8,256 bases of DNA from Chloroflexota bacterium. GTDB taxonomy: Bacteria; Chloroflexota; Dormibacteria; Dormibacterales; Dormibacteraceae. The stretch lies in the NCBI GenBank assembly GCA_005880755.1, contig VBGV01000085.1:1-8256 (forward strand). Reading direction: 5' to 3'. A model generated the notes under the pieces. The model was not told where the DNA came from. It saw only the letters and a list, made by a program, of their open reading frames with translations, and searched no databases. Positions 1 to 5,426 of this stretch are shown here, piece by piece; within the stretch, counting starts at the first letter, position 1, and the number at the start of each line of letters is the position of its first letter. A program made the translations under genes and the position numbers.

Positions 1-1
1 G

Positions 2-694
2 GTCAGCCCCAAGAAATACTCCGACGAGCAAGCCGCGCTGGTGCATTCGAACTTCCTCTATATGAACAGGGCCGATGACGGATCGTTCTTTCTCACCGGC
101 TCCCTGGACCCGGTCGGCGGCGCGGTGGTTCGCAACGCTCTGGAACCCCTTGCCTGGTACTCGGGCAAGGACGACCACCGGCTGCGACCGCAGCGGATGG
201 CCGACGCCTTGATCGAGCTGGCCGGCCACAAGACCAAGATCCAGATGCAGGTCACGAGCTCGATCGAGACCTTGCTCGACCTGACCGGAGCGCCTGGCGC
301 GGAGACCGAGTTCTCCCTACCTATCTCATCCAAGACGGTGGAGCGCTGGGCCTGCGACTCCAGCCTGACTCGGGTCCTGCTCCAGGACTCGGTCGTGATC
401 GACGCCAGTCGCGCGGAGCCGGCGATCCGAGGTCCCAAGCGGCGGGCGCTCAACGCTCGCGACCGGCACTGCCAATGGCCTGGATGCGAGCGGCCAGCAT
501 CGTGGTGCGATGGACACCACCTCGTCTATGTGATGCACGGCGGCGGGGACGAGCTGGAAAACCTCGTCCTCCTGTGCACCCGACATCACCGGATGGTCCA
601 CGAGGGCGGATGGCAGCTGGTAAAGACCGAGGGTGGCGAGATCTTCACGATCGCGCCGACCGTCACGTTCGGGCTGCCGCGAGGACCCGACTAA
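2..694 (+). CDS. DUF222-HNH endonuclease domain protein, 5' truncated by window edge
   Basis: The reading frame is open from base 2, so the true start lies outside the window; the GTG at 41 is only an internal candidate. About 230 residues are visible. Numbered from codon 41, a DUF222-type core comes first: SLDPVGGAVVRNALEPLA (21-38) and RLRPQRMADALIELA (48-62). An RALNARDRHC stretch (135-144) leads into a C-terminal HNH nuclease domain with C144 and C149 (CQWPGC), C156, the HH pair at 159-160, N174 in ENLVLLC, C179 and the RHHRMVHEGGW block (181-191). The paired cysteines and histidines suggest a zinc-supported beta-beta-alpha-metal fold that binds and cuts DNA. Such genes are often multicopy in high-GC bacteria (the mycobacterial 13E12 repeat family is one example) and their biological role is poorly defined. 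The stop is TAA at 692-694. The catalytic motif looks intact, so this is probably a functional 3' end rather than a decayed remnant. Family assignment is confident; the role is not. Confidence 0.9.
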   Translation, partial: VSPKKYSDEQAALVHSNFLYMNRADDGSFFLTGSLDPVGGAVVRNALEPLAWYSGKDDHRLRPQRMADALIELAGHKTKIQMQVTSSIETLLDLTGAPGAETEFSLPISSKTVERWACDSSLTRVLLQDSVVIDASRAEPAIRGPKRRALNARDRHCQWPGCERPASWCDGHHLVYVMHGGGDELENLVLLCTRHHRMVHEGGWQLVKTEGGEIFTIAPTVTFGLPRGPD

Positions 695-745
695 CATTTA
701 GCTCTCCTCTCCTCAGCTTCCCAACACTCACTAGGAGCTCGCCCT
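695..745 (+). promoter_or_regulatory. gap leader with pyrimidine tract and Shine-Dalgarno site
   Basis: This 51-base gap carries AGGAG at 733-737, 8 nt before the gap ATG, a good ribosome binding site. A run of C and T at about 701-714 contains two tandem CTCCT copies (704-708 and 709-713), each complementary to that AGGAG, so the leader could fold and cover the site. A -10-like TAACAT at 692-697 overlaps the nuclease stop codon (4 of 6 matches to TATAAT) but has no clear -35 partner. The ribosome site is firm; the promoter and the fold are inferences. No terminator-like hairpin separates the nuclease gene from gap. Confidence 0.45.
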
Positions 746-1756
746 ATGGCACTCAAGGTCGGCATCAACGGCTTCGGACGCATCGGCCGCAACATCTATC
801 GCGCGGCCTGGGCGCTGAAGCCGGATTTCGAGATCGTCGCGGTCAACGACATTGGCGACGCGAAAACTTTCGCCCACCTGCTCAAGCACGACACTGCGCT
901 GGGTACCTTCGACCCCGCGGTCAAGGCCGAGGGCGAAACCATCCACGTCGACGGGCACCATGTCAAGTTCATGACCCAGAAAGATCCTGCCGAGCTGCCC
1001 TGGCGCGACCTCGGTGTCGATTTGGTGGTGGAATCGACTGGCCTGTTCACCGACGCGACCAGAGCTCGCGTCCACATCGACAAGGGCGGCGCGAAGAAGG
1101 TGATCATCTCCGCCCCCGCGACCCACCAGGACTACACGGTCGTGATGGGGGTGAACCACAAGGGCTACGACCCGTCGAAGCACCACGTCATCTCGAACGC
1201 CAGCTGCACGACCAACTGCTTCGTGCCGCTGGCCAAGGTGCTGCACGACTCGTTCGGCATCGAGCGCGGCATGATGACGACGATCCACGCCTACACCGCG
1301 GATCAGAAGCTGCAAGATCTGCCGCACAAAGATCTGCGGCGCGCGAGGGCCGCGGCGGACAACATCATCCCGACCTCGACCGGCGCCAACAGGGCGGTCG
1401 CCGAGGTGCTGCCTGAGCTGGCGGGCAAGTTCGCCGGGATCTCGTTCCGCGTCCCGATCCTCGACGTCTCGGTCGTCGACCTGACGGTGCAGCTGGGCAA
1501 GACCACGACCGCGGAAGAAATCAACGCCGCGTTCGAGGAGGCGGCCAGCGGCGAGCTGCGCGGGATTCTCGCCGTGAGCCGTGAAGAGCTCGTGTCTTCC
1601 GACTTCAAGAACGACCCGCATTCTTCGATCGTCGACGCGCCGTCGACCGCGGTGCTGACCGGCGACTGGGCGAAGGTCGTGAGCTGGTACGACAACGAGT
1701 GGGGATTCAGCTGTCGCATGGTCGACCTCATCTCGTACATGGCGCAGCGACTCTGA
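746..1756 (+). CDS. gap: Type I glyceraldehyde-3-phosphate dehydrogenase
   Basis: The enzyme oxidises and phosphorylates glyceraldehyde 3-phosphate to 1,3-bisphosphoglycerate with reduction of a nicotinamide cofactor, in the cytoplasm, in glycolysis or in reverse. The 336-residue length is normal for the family. The Rossmann motif NGFGRIGR is at residues 8-15, VND at 33-35, the catalytic cysteine is C154 in SNASCTTNC, and the activating histidine is H181 in IHAYTADQ. The DLPHKDLRRAR segment (191-201) keeps the Leu-Pro pair associated with NAD preference in the family, so a catabolic NAD enzyme is likely, though this is inferred from motif only. NIIPTSTGA and the C-terminal SWYDNEWGFSCRMVDL are intact. 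The ATG at 746 has AGGAG 8 nt upstream and starts directly at the family N-terminus. It is the first gene of the gap-pgk-tpiA-gpmA block, and its TGA overlaps the proposed pgk start. Confidence 0.98.
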   Translation: MALKVGINGFGRIGRNIYRAAWALKPDFEIVAVNDIGDAKTFAHLLKHDTALGTFDPAVKAEGETIHVDGHHVKFMTQKDPAELPWRDLGVDLVVESTGLFTDATRARVHIDKGGAKKVIISAPATHQDYTVVMGVNHKGYDPSKHHVISNASCTTNCFVPLAKVLHDSFGIERGMMTTIHAYTADQKLQDLPHKDLRRARAAADNIIPTSTGANRAVAEVLPELAGKFAGISFRVPILDVSVVDLTVQLGKTTTAEEINAAFEEAASGELRGILAVSREELVSSDFKNDPHSSIVDAPSTAVLTGDWAKVVSWYDNEWGFSCRMVDLISYMAQRL

Positions 1757-2919
1757 AGGCTTCGATCACCTCGGTCGACGTCGCGGGCAAGCGGGTCCTC
1801 GTTCGCGAGGACCTCAACGTGCCGATGGCGGGCGGAAACATCGCCGACGACTCGCGCGTGCGAGCGGCCGCGCCGACGCTGGAGCACCTCGCCAGGCGCG
1901 GCGCGAGGGTGATCGTGATGTCGCACCTCGGACGTCCCAAGGACCGCGAGCCGGAGCTTTCCTTGAAGCCCATCGTCCCCGACCTCGCCAGGCGTGTCGG
2001 TCGAGAGGTGCGGTTCGCGGAGGATTGCGTCGGCGAACCGGCGACCTCAGCGGTCGACACACTGCAGTCGGGCCAGCTCCTGCTCCTCGAGAACGTCCGC
2101 TATCACAAAGAGGACGAGGCGAACGACGCCGGGTTTGCCCGGCGCCTCGCTGCCTTGGGGGACCTGTTCGTCAACGACGCCTTCGCCGCCTCGCACCGCG
2201 CGCATGCTTCGGTGGTGGGTGTCGCTGCCTACCTGCCGGCGTTTGCGGGCGAGCTGATGGAGGCCGAGCTGCGGGCTCTGCGTCAGGCGCTCGACAACCC
2301 GAGGCGCCCGATGGTCGCGCTCGTGGGCGGCGCCAAGGTCTCGACGAAGGTCGGAGTGCTGCGCAACCTGCTGCTGAAAGTCGATTCGCTATTGATCGGC
2401 GGTGCGATGGCGAACACGTTCTTCAAGGCGCGCGGTTGGCCGACCGGCAGCGGCCTCGTCGAGGACACGGCGCTGAAGGAGGCGAAGGAGGTCGCGGCCG
2501 AGGCGGGCGACAAGCTCGTCCTCCCGGTCGACGTGGTCTGCGCGCGGAAGATGGAGGCGGGCGAGGCTCTGCGCATCCTGGACGCGGACAAGGTCGAGCC
2601 AGGCTGGATGGCCCTGGACATCGGTCCCCGGTCGGTCTCGCTTTTCAACCAGAAGGTGCGCGGGGCTGGAACCGTGATCTGGAACGGTCCGGTCGGCGTC
2701 GCCGAGATCAAGGACTTCGGCGACGGAACCAAGGCGGTGGGTGAGGCCATCGCCGCCTCTGGTGCCTACACCCTGGTGGGCGGCGGCGACACGGTCGCAG
2801 CGATCGAAGCGCTCGGCCTGGCCGGCCGCTTCTCGCACGTTTCGACCGGCGGCGGCGCGACTCTGGAATACCTCGAAGGCAAGGAATTGCCCGGAATTGC
2901 GATTCTGAAGGAAGCGTAG
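1753..2919 (+). CDS. pgk: Phosphoglycerate kinase, probable CTG start
   Basis: The enzyme transfers a phosphate from 1,3-bisphosphoglycerate to ADP, the first ATP-forming step of glycolysis. Numbered from CTG 1753 it has 388 residues, normal for the monomeric bacterial enzyme. Visible motifs are GKRVLVREDLNVP (12-24; R18, D20 and N22 are substrate-site positions), SHLGRP (57-62), RYHKEDEAND (116-125), VNDAF and HRAHAS (140-153, R149), the hinge-side VGGAKVSTK with K195, NGPVG (311-315), the nucleotide-site GGGDT (343-347) and STGGGA (364-369). The start is unusual. No ATG, GTG or TTG lies at the expected place; the CTG overlaps the gap stop as CTGA and gives 12 residues before KRVLVR, as expected for the family. 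The alternative GTG at 1699 would add 18 residues that do not resemble the family and would overlap gap by 58 nt. No good ribosome site precedes either, so translational coupling to gap is likely. The family wording RVDFNVP reads REDLNVP here, a mild variation. Confidence 0.96.
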   Translation: MKASITSVDVAGKRVLVREDLNVPMAGGNIADDSRVRAAAPTLEHLARRGARVIVMSHLGRPKDREPELSLKPIVPDLARRVGREVRFAEDCVGEPATSAVDTLQSGQLLLLENVRYHKEDEANDAGFARRLAALGDLFVNDAFAASHRAHASVVGVAAYLPAFAGELMEAELRALRQALDNPRRPMVALVGGAKVSTKVGVLRNLLLKVDSLLIGGAMANTFFKARGWPTGSGLVEDTALKEAKEVAAEAGDKLVLPVDVVCARKMEAGEALRILDADKVEPGWMALDIGPRSVSLFNQKVRGAGTVIWNGPVGVAEIKDFGDGTKAVGEAIAASGAYTLVGGGDTVAAIEALGLAGRFSHVSTGGGATLEYLEGKELPGIAILKEA

Positions 2920-3711
2920 ATGTCCTCCCGGCCGCCAGGGATGCCGCTCGTTGCTGCGAACTGGAAGATGAACCCGACCAACATCGACGACGCGCTCGAC
3001 CTCGTGCGCGGCATCCTCTCCGTGGCCCGGGGCCACGCCGACCGCGTCGAGGTCTCGATCTTTCCCCCGTTCCCCTGGCTCCTCGCGGTCTCCGAGGTGC
3101 TGGTCGAATCGGGCGTGAAGCTCGGCGCCCAGGATTGCTTCTGGGAGATGTCGGGCGCTTACACCGGGGAGGTCTCGCCGGCGATGCTCAAGGACCTGTG
3201 TCAGTGGGTCATCGTCGGCCATTCGGAGCGACGCCTGTATCTCGGTGAGACGGACGACATGGTGGCCAAGAAGACCGCGGCGGGCCTGTCGTGTGGGCTT
3301 GGCGTGATCATGTGCGTCGGGGAGCTCGCCGACCACTACGACGCGGGTACCTCGGATCAGGTTGTGAGCGCTCAGGTCAAGGCCGGGCTGGCCAGCTGCT
3401 CGGCCGACGACTCGGCGCGGCTGGTGATCGCCTACGAGCCGGTCTGGGCCATCGGCACCGGCAAGAGCGCCGACCCCGAGCACGCGTACAAGACCATGCG
3501 CCTTATCCGCCGCATCGTCGGCGAGATGATCGGCGCCGGCGCCGCGCGCAAGGTCCGGATCCTCTACGGGGGCAGCGTCAACGCCGCCAACGTGCAGTCG
3601 TATGTCGAGCTGCCTTACTGCGATGGATGCCTCGTCGGCGGCGCGAGCCTCGACGCCGCGGAGTTCGCGCACATCGTCAAGGTCACGGCCGAGGTCTATG
3701 GGCACCGCTAA
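2920..3711 (+). CDS. tpiA: Triose-phosphate isomerase
   Basis: The enzyme interconverts dihydroxyacetone phosphate and glyceraldehyde 3-phosphate in the cytoplasm. The TIM-barrel protein has 263 residues, slightly longer than usual because of a short N-terminal extension. The catalytic set is complete: N14 and K16 in AANWKMN, H101 in VGHSERR, and E173 in AYEPVWAIGTGKS, which also forms the mobile phosphate-gripping loop. The phosphate-binding YGGSVNAANV (216-225) and VGGASLD (239-245) follow. The ATG at 2920 directly abuts the pgk TAG (zero spacing), with AAGGA at 2908-2912, 7 nt upstream. The internal ATG at 2941 would start right at the family's usual N-terminus (MPLVAANWKMN), but only a too-close CAGGG precedes it, so 2920 is preferred. 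The gene sits between pgk and gpmA and is surely co-transcribed with them. Confidence 0.98.
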   Translation: MSSRPPGMPLVAANWKMNPTNIDDALDLVRGILSVARGHADRVEVSIFPPFPWLLAVSEVLVESGVKLGAQDCFWEMSGAYTGEVSPAMLKDLCQWVIVGHSERRLYLGETDDMVAKKTAAGLSCGLGVIMCVGELADHYDAGTSDQVVSAQVKAGLASCSADDSARLVIAYEPVWAIGTGKSADPEHAYKTMRLIRRIVGEMIGAGAARKVRILYGGSVNAANVQSYVELPYCDGCLVGGASLDAAEFAHIVKVTAEVYGHR

Positions 3712-4477
3712 GACACCCGGCACGCTCGTGCTTCTTCGCCACGGCGAAAGCACATGGAACGTGGAGAACCTCTTCACGGGTTGGACCGACGTCCCCCTCA
3801 GTGAGCGGGGCGTCAAGGAGGCGGTCGAGGCCGGGCGCCTGTTGCGCGAGGCGGGGCTGTGGCCAGGCGTCGTGCATGAGTCGCTGCTGCTCCGCGCGAT
3901 CCAGACGACGCAGCACGCGCTGGCCGAGATGAAGATGTCCTGGGTTCCCGTCAAGCGCACCTGGCGCTTGAACGAGCGCCACTACGGCGCGCTACAAGGG
4001 CTCAACAAAAAGCAGACCGCGGACAAGTACGGCGAGGCGAAGGTCAAGGTCTGGCGGCGCAGCTACGACGTGCGACCGCCCGACCTCGACCCGTCAGATG
4101 AGCGCCATCCATCCCATGACCCGCGTTACGCAACGCTGGCGCCGGAGCTGCTGCCGGGCGCGGAATGCTTGAAGGACGTGGTCGAGCGGATGCTTCCCTA
4201 CTGGTACGACGCGATCGTGCCCGACCTTCTCATACACCCATGCGTCCTCGTCTCGGCGCACGGCAACAGCCTTCGCGCCCTGGTCAAGCACCTCGACGGA
4301 CTCGGGGACGAAGAGGTGGTCGAGCTCAACATCCCGACCGGCGTGCCGCGCGTCTACGAGCTGGACGGCGACCTGCGTCCCACATCGTGGCGCTACCTGG
4401 GCGATCCGCGTGAGGTCGAAAGGCGGGCGGCTGCCGTGAAGGCCCAGGCGTCAGGCTCGAAATCTTCAAGCACCTAA
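3698..4477 (+). CDS. gpmA: 2,3-bisphosphoglycerate-dependent phosphoglycerate mutase
   Basis: The enzyme interconverts 3-phosphoglycerate and 2-phosphoglycerate through a phosphohistidine, the glycolytic step after Pgk. From ATG 3698 it has 259 residues. It belongs to the histidine phosphatase superfamily and carries dPGM hallmarks: LVLLRHGESTWN with phospho-acceptor H15, NLFTGWTDVPLSERG (23-38), TWRLNERHYGALQGLNK (88-104) with probable acid/base E93, WRRSYDVRPP (119-128), and SAHGNSLRALVKHL (186-199) with the second histidine H188. The family's PTG motif (213-215) is present. The long insert with WRRSY and PP separates it from small broad-specificity phosphatases of the same superfamily. The start overlaps the tpiA end by 14 nt. 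A GAGG lies only 3 nt before the ATG, so initiation probably depends on coupling. The open frame extends upstream inside tpiA, but that translation is not family-like. The tail from about 240 is Ala/Lys/Ser-rich and probably disordered. Confidence 0.96.
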   Translation: MGTAKTPGTLVLLRHGESTWNVENLFTGWTDVPLSERGVKEAVEAGRLLREAGLWPGVVHESLLLRAIQTTQHALAEMKMSWVPVKRTWRLNERHYGALQGLNKKQTADKYGEAKVKVWRRSYDVRPPDLDPSDERHPSHDPRYATLAPELLPGAECLKDVVERMLPYWYDAIVPDLLIHPCVLVSAHGNSLRALVKHLDGLGDEEVVELNIPTGVPRVYELDGDLRPTSWRYLGDPREVERRAAAVKAQASGSKSSST

Positions 4478-4525
4478 ACTGGTTTCGTTACATAGCAGAC
4501 AAATTCAAGAGGGGGGTTCCTGAAA
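4478..4525 (+). promoter_or_regulatory. gpmA-sodA gap with purine-rich ribosome binding site
   Basis: This 48-base gap is less GC-rich than the flanking genes. It holds a strong purine run AAGAGGGGGG at 4507-4516 that places a ribosome binding site about 9 nt before the sodA ATG. A -10-like TAAACT at 4475-4480 (4 of 6 matches to TATAAT), overlapping the gpmA stop, could supply sodA with its own promoter, but no -35 match stands at the usual distance. No terminator hairpin is visible. The ribosome site is firm; the promoter is weak inference. Confidence 0.35.
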
Positions 4526-5140
4526 ATGCCGTTTGAGCTGCCCGCGCTTCCATATGCATTCGACGCCCTCGAGCCGCACATCGACGCCCAGACCATGCAG
4601 ATCCATCACGACAAGCACCACGCGGCCTATGTGGCCAACGCCAACGCGGCGATCGAAAAGCACCCCGAGCTCGGCGGCAAGACGGTTGAGGACTTGCTTT
4701 GGGGAATCAACACCGTGCCCGAGGACATCAGGACGGCGATCCGCAACAACGCTGGCGGCCATGCGAACCACTCAATCTTCTGGACGATCATGGGCCCGGG
4801 TGGGGGCGGCAACCCCAACGGTCGCATAGCAGACGCGCTGAAGAACACGTTCGGCGGCTACGACGCCTTCAAGGAGCAACTCCAAAAAGCGGCGGTGGGA
4901 CAGTTCGGCAGCGGATGGGCATGGCTGGTGGCCGATCGCGCGGGCAAGCTATCGATCAAGGGCTACCCCAACCAGGACAGCCCGTACATGGAAGAAATGA
5001 CGCCGATCCTGGGCGTCGACGTGTGGGAGCACGCCTACTACCTGAAATACCAGAACAAGCGCGCCGACTACGTGACCGCCTGGTTCAACACCTTGAACTG
5101 GGACGCGATCAACTCTCGCTTCGGCTCGGTCTGGGCCTAG
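4526..5140 (+). CDS. sodA: Fe/Mn-family superoxide dismutase, probably Mn type
   Basis: The enzyme converts superoxide to hydrogen peroxide and oxygen. Its 204 residues match the family. The two-domain pattern is complete: an N-terminal helical hairpin with metal ligand H27 in QIHHDKHHAAYV and H82 in GGHANHSIFW, then an alpha/beta domain with D165 and H169 in the signature DVWEHAYYLKYQNKRADY (165-182). Gly at position 78 together with Gln150 in PNQDSP is the arrangement typical of Mn rather than Fe enzymes, so a manganese or cambialistic enzyme is inferred. There is no signal peptide, so it acts in the cytoplasm. The ATG at 4526 follows a strong purine-rich ribosome site. The gene sits on the same strand between the glycolytic block and secG, with 48 and 28 nt gaps. 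Its TAG stop lies inside a small CCTAGG hairpin. Confidence 0.97.
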   Translation: MPFELPALPYAFDALEPHIDAQTMQIHHDKHHAAYVANANAAIEKHPELGGKTVEDLLWGINTVPEDIRTAIRNNAGGHANHSIFWTIMGPGGGGNPNGRIADALKNTFGGYDAFKEQLQKAAVGQFGSGWAWLVADRAGKLSIKGYPNQDSPYMEEMTPILGVDVWEHAYYLKYQNKRADYVTAWFNTLNWDAINSRFGSVWA

Positions 5141-5151
5141 GCTTGCCTAGG
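5136..5151 (+). repeat. CCTAGG inverted repeat over the sodA stop codon
   Basis: Two copies of the self-complementary hexamer CCTAGG (5136-5141 and 5146-5151) flank CTTG, so the RNA can form a 6-bp stem with a 4-nt loop. The sodA stop TAG (5138-5140) is inside the first arm. No U-rich tract follows (the next bases are TAAAATCT), so it does not qualify as a standard intrinsic terminator. It may be an mRNA 3'-end stabiliser, a protein-binding site, or chance. Confidence 0.5.
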
Positions 5152-5157
5152 TAAAAT
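5152..5157 (+). promoter_or_regulatory. Possible -10 element of a short-leader secG promoter
   Basis: TAAAAT matches TATAAT at five of six positions and ends 11 nt before the secG ATG, so transcription from it would start only about 4-6 nt ahead of the start codon. No -35 hexamer is evident 17 nt upstream. No Shine-Dalgarno sequence precedes secG, which would suit an almost leaderless message. This is inferred from spacing and the hexamer alone. Confidence 0.3.
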
Positions 5158-5168
5158 CTCCGGGTCCC

Positions 5169-5426
5169 ATGGCGAAGCTCCAGAACGCTCTGATCATCGC
5201 GGAGGCCGTGATCGCGGTGCTCCTGATGGCCGGAGTCCTGATCCAGACTCCGAAAGCCTCAGGCCTTGGTGGCACCATCGGCGGCGGCGGGGACGGTCTT
5301 GGCGGCGGGTATCGCACGAGGCGCGGCCTCGAGCGCCAGATCTACTGGACGACGTGGGTCCTGGTCGCCGGCTTCCTGATCTGCTCCATCGCCAACGTCT
5401 GGGTGACGACGCATTTCAAGGCGTAG
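5169..5426 (+). CDS. secG: SecG preprotein translocase subunit
   Basis: SecG is the small accessory subunit of the SecYEG channel in the cytoplasmic membrane and assists SecA-driven export. The 85-residue protein has the family layout: a first membrane helix at about residues 6-25 (NALIIAEAVIAVLLMAGVLI), a glycine-rich cytoplasmic loop (about 32-47, GLGGTIGGGGDGLGGG) followed by YRTRRGLERQ, then a second membrane helix at about 59-79 (YWTTWVLVAGFLICSIANVWV) and a short tail. The Gly-rich stretch and the RRGLER after it are the best family marks in such a short protein. The ATG at 5169 has no Shine-Dalgarno sequence; initiation may be leaderless or coupled to sodA 28 nt upstream. Being close to gap-pgk-tpiA is a common position for secG in Gram-positive-type genomes, which supports the call. 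The 3' end overlaps the proposed start of the next gene. Confidence 0.93.
   Translation: MAKLQNALIIAEAVIAVLLMAGVLIQTPKASGLGGTIGGGGDGLGGGYRTRRGLERQIYWTTWVLVAGFLICSIANVWVTTHFKA
5402..5406 (+). promoter_or_regulatory. Shine-Dalgarno candidate for the lipoprotein ATT start
   Basis: GGTGA lies within the secG coding sequence, 6 nt before the ATT at 5413, and is complementary to the TCACC portion of the 16S rRNA 3' end. This spacing supports ATT 5413 as the start of the binding-protein gene. The stop TGA at 5404-5406 in that same frame also limits the start to 5407 or later. Confidence 0.45.

Noticed and set aside
1315..1340. Direct repeat AGATCTGC (1315-1322, 1330-1337) with GCCGCA/TGCGGC inverted arms inside gap
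   Set aside because: It encodes the conserved DLPHKDLRR segment; the repeated Asp-Leu codons explain it.
475..1416. A + strand frame bridging the nuclease and gap
   Set aside because: It is an out-of-frame shadow with Arg/His/Pro-rich translation, while both real genes are clear in other frames.
2883..2900. Tandem GGAATTGC copies 10 bp apart near the pgk end
   Set aside because: They lie in the coding sequence for ELPGIA, are short, and have no associated structure.
2389..3960. A 523-codon open frame on the minus strand across pgk, tpiA and gpmA
   Set aside because: It lies opposite three well-recognised enzymes, its translation is rich in Arg, His and Asp with no recognisable motif, and such antisense frames are expected in GC-rich coding DNA.
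4452..4494. A full sigma-70 promoter before sodA
   Set aside because: TAAACT and TACATA are partial -10 matches, but no -35 stands at 16-18 nt from either; kept only as a weak note.
5136..5160. Intrinsic terminator after sodA
   Set aside because: The stem is short and is followed by TAAAATCT rather than a T-rich tract.
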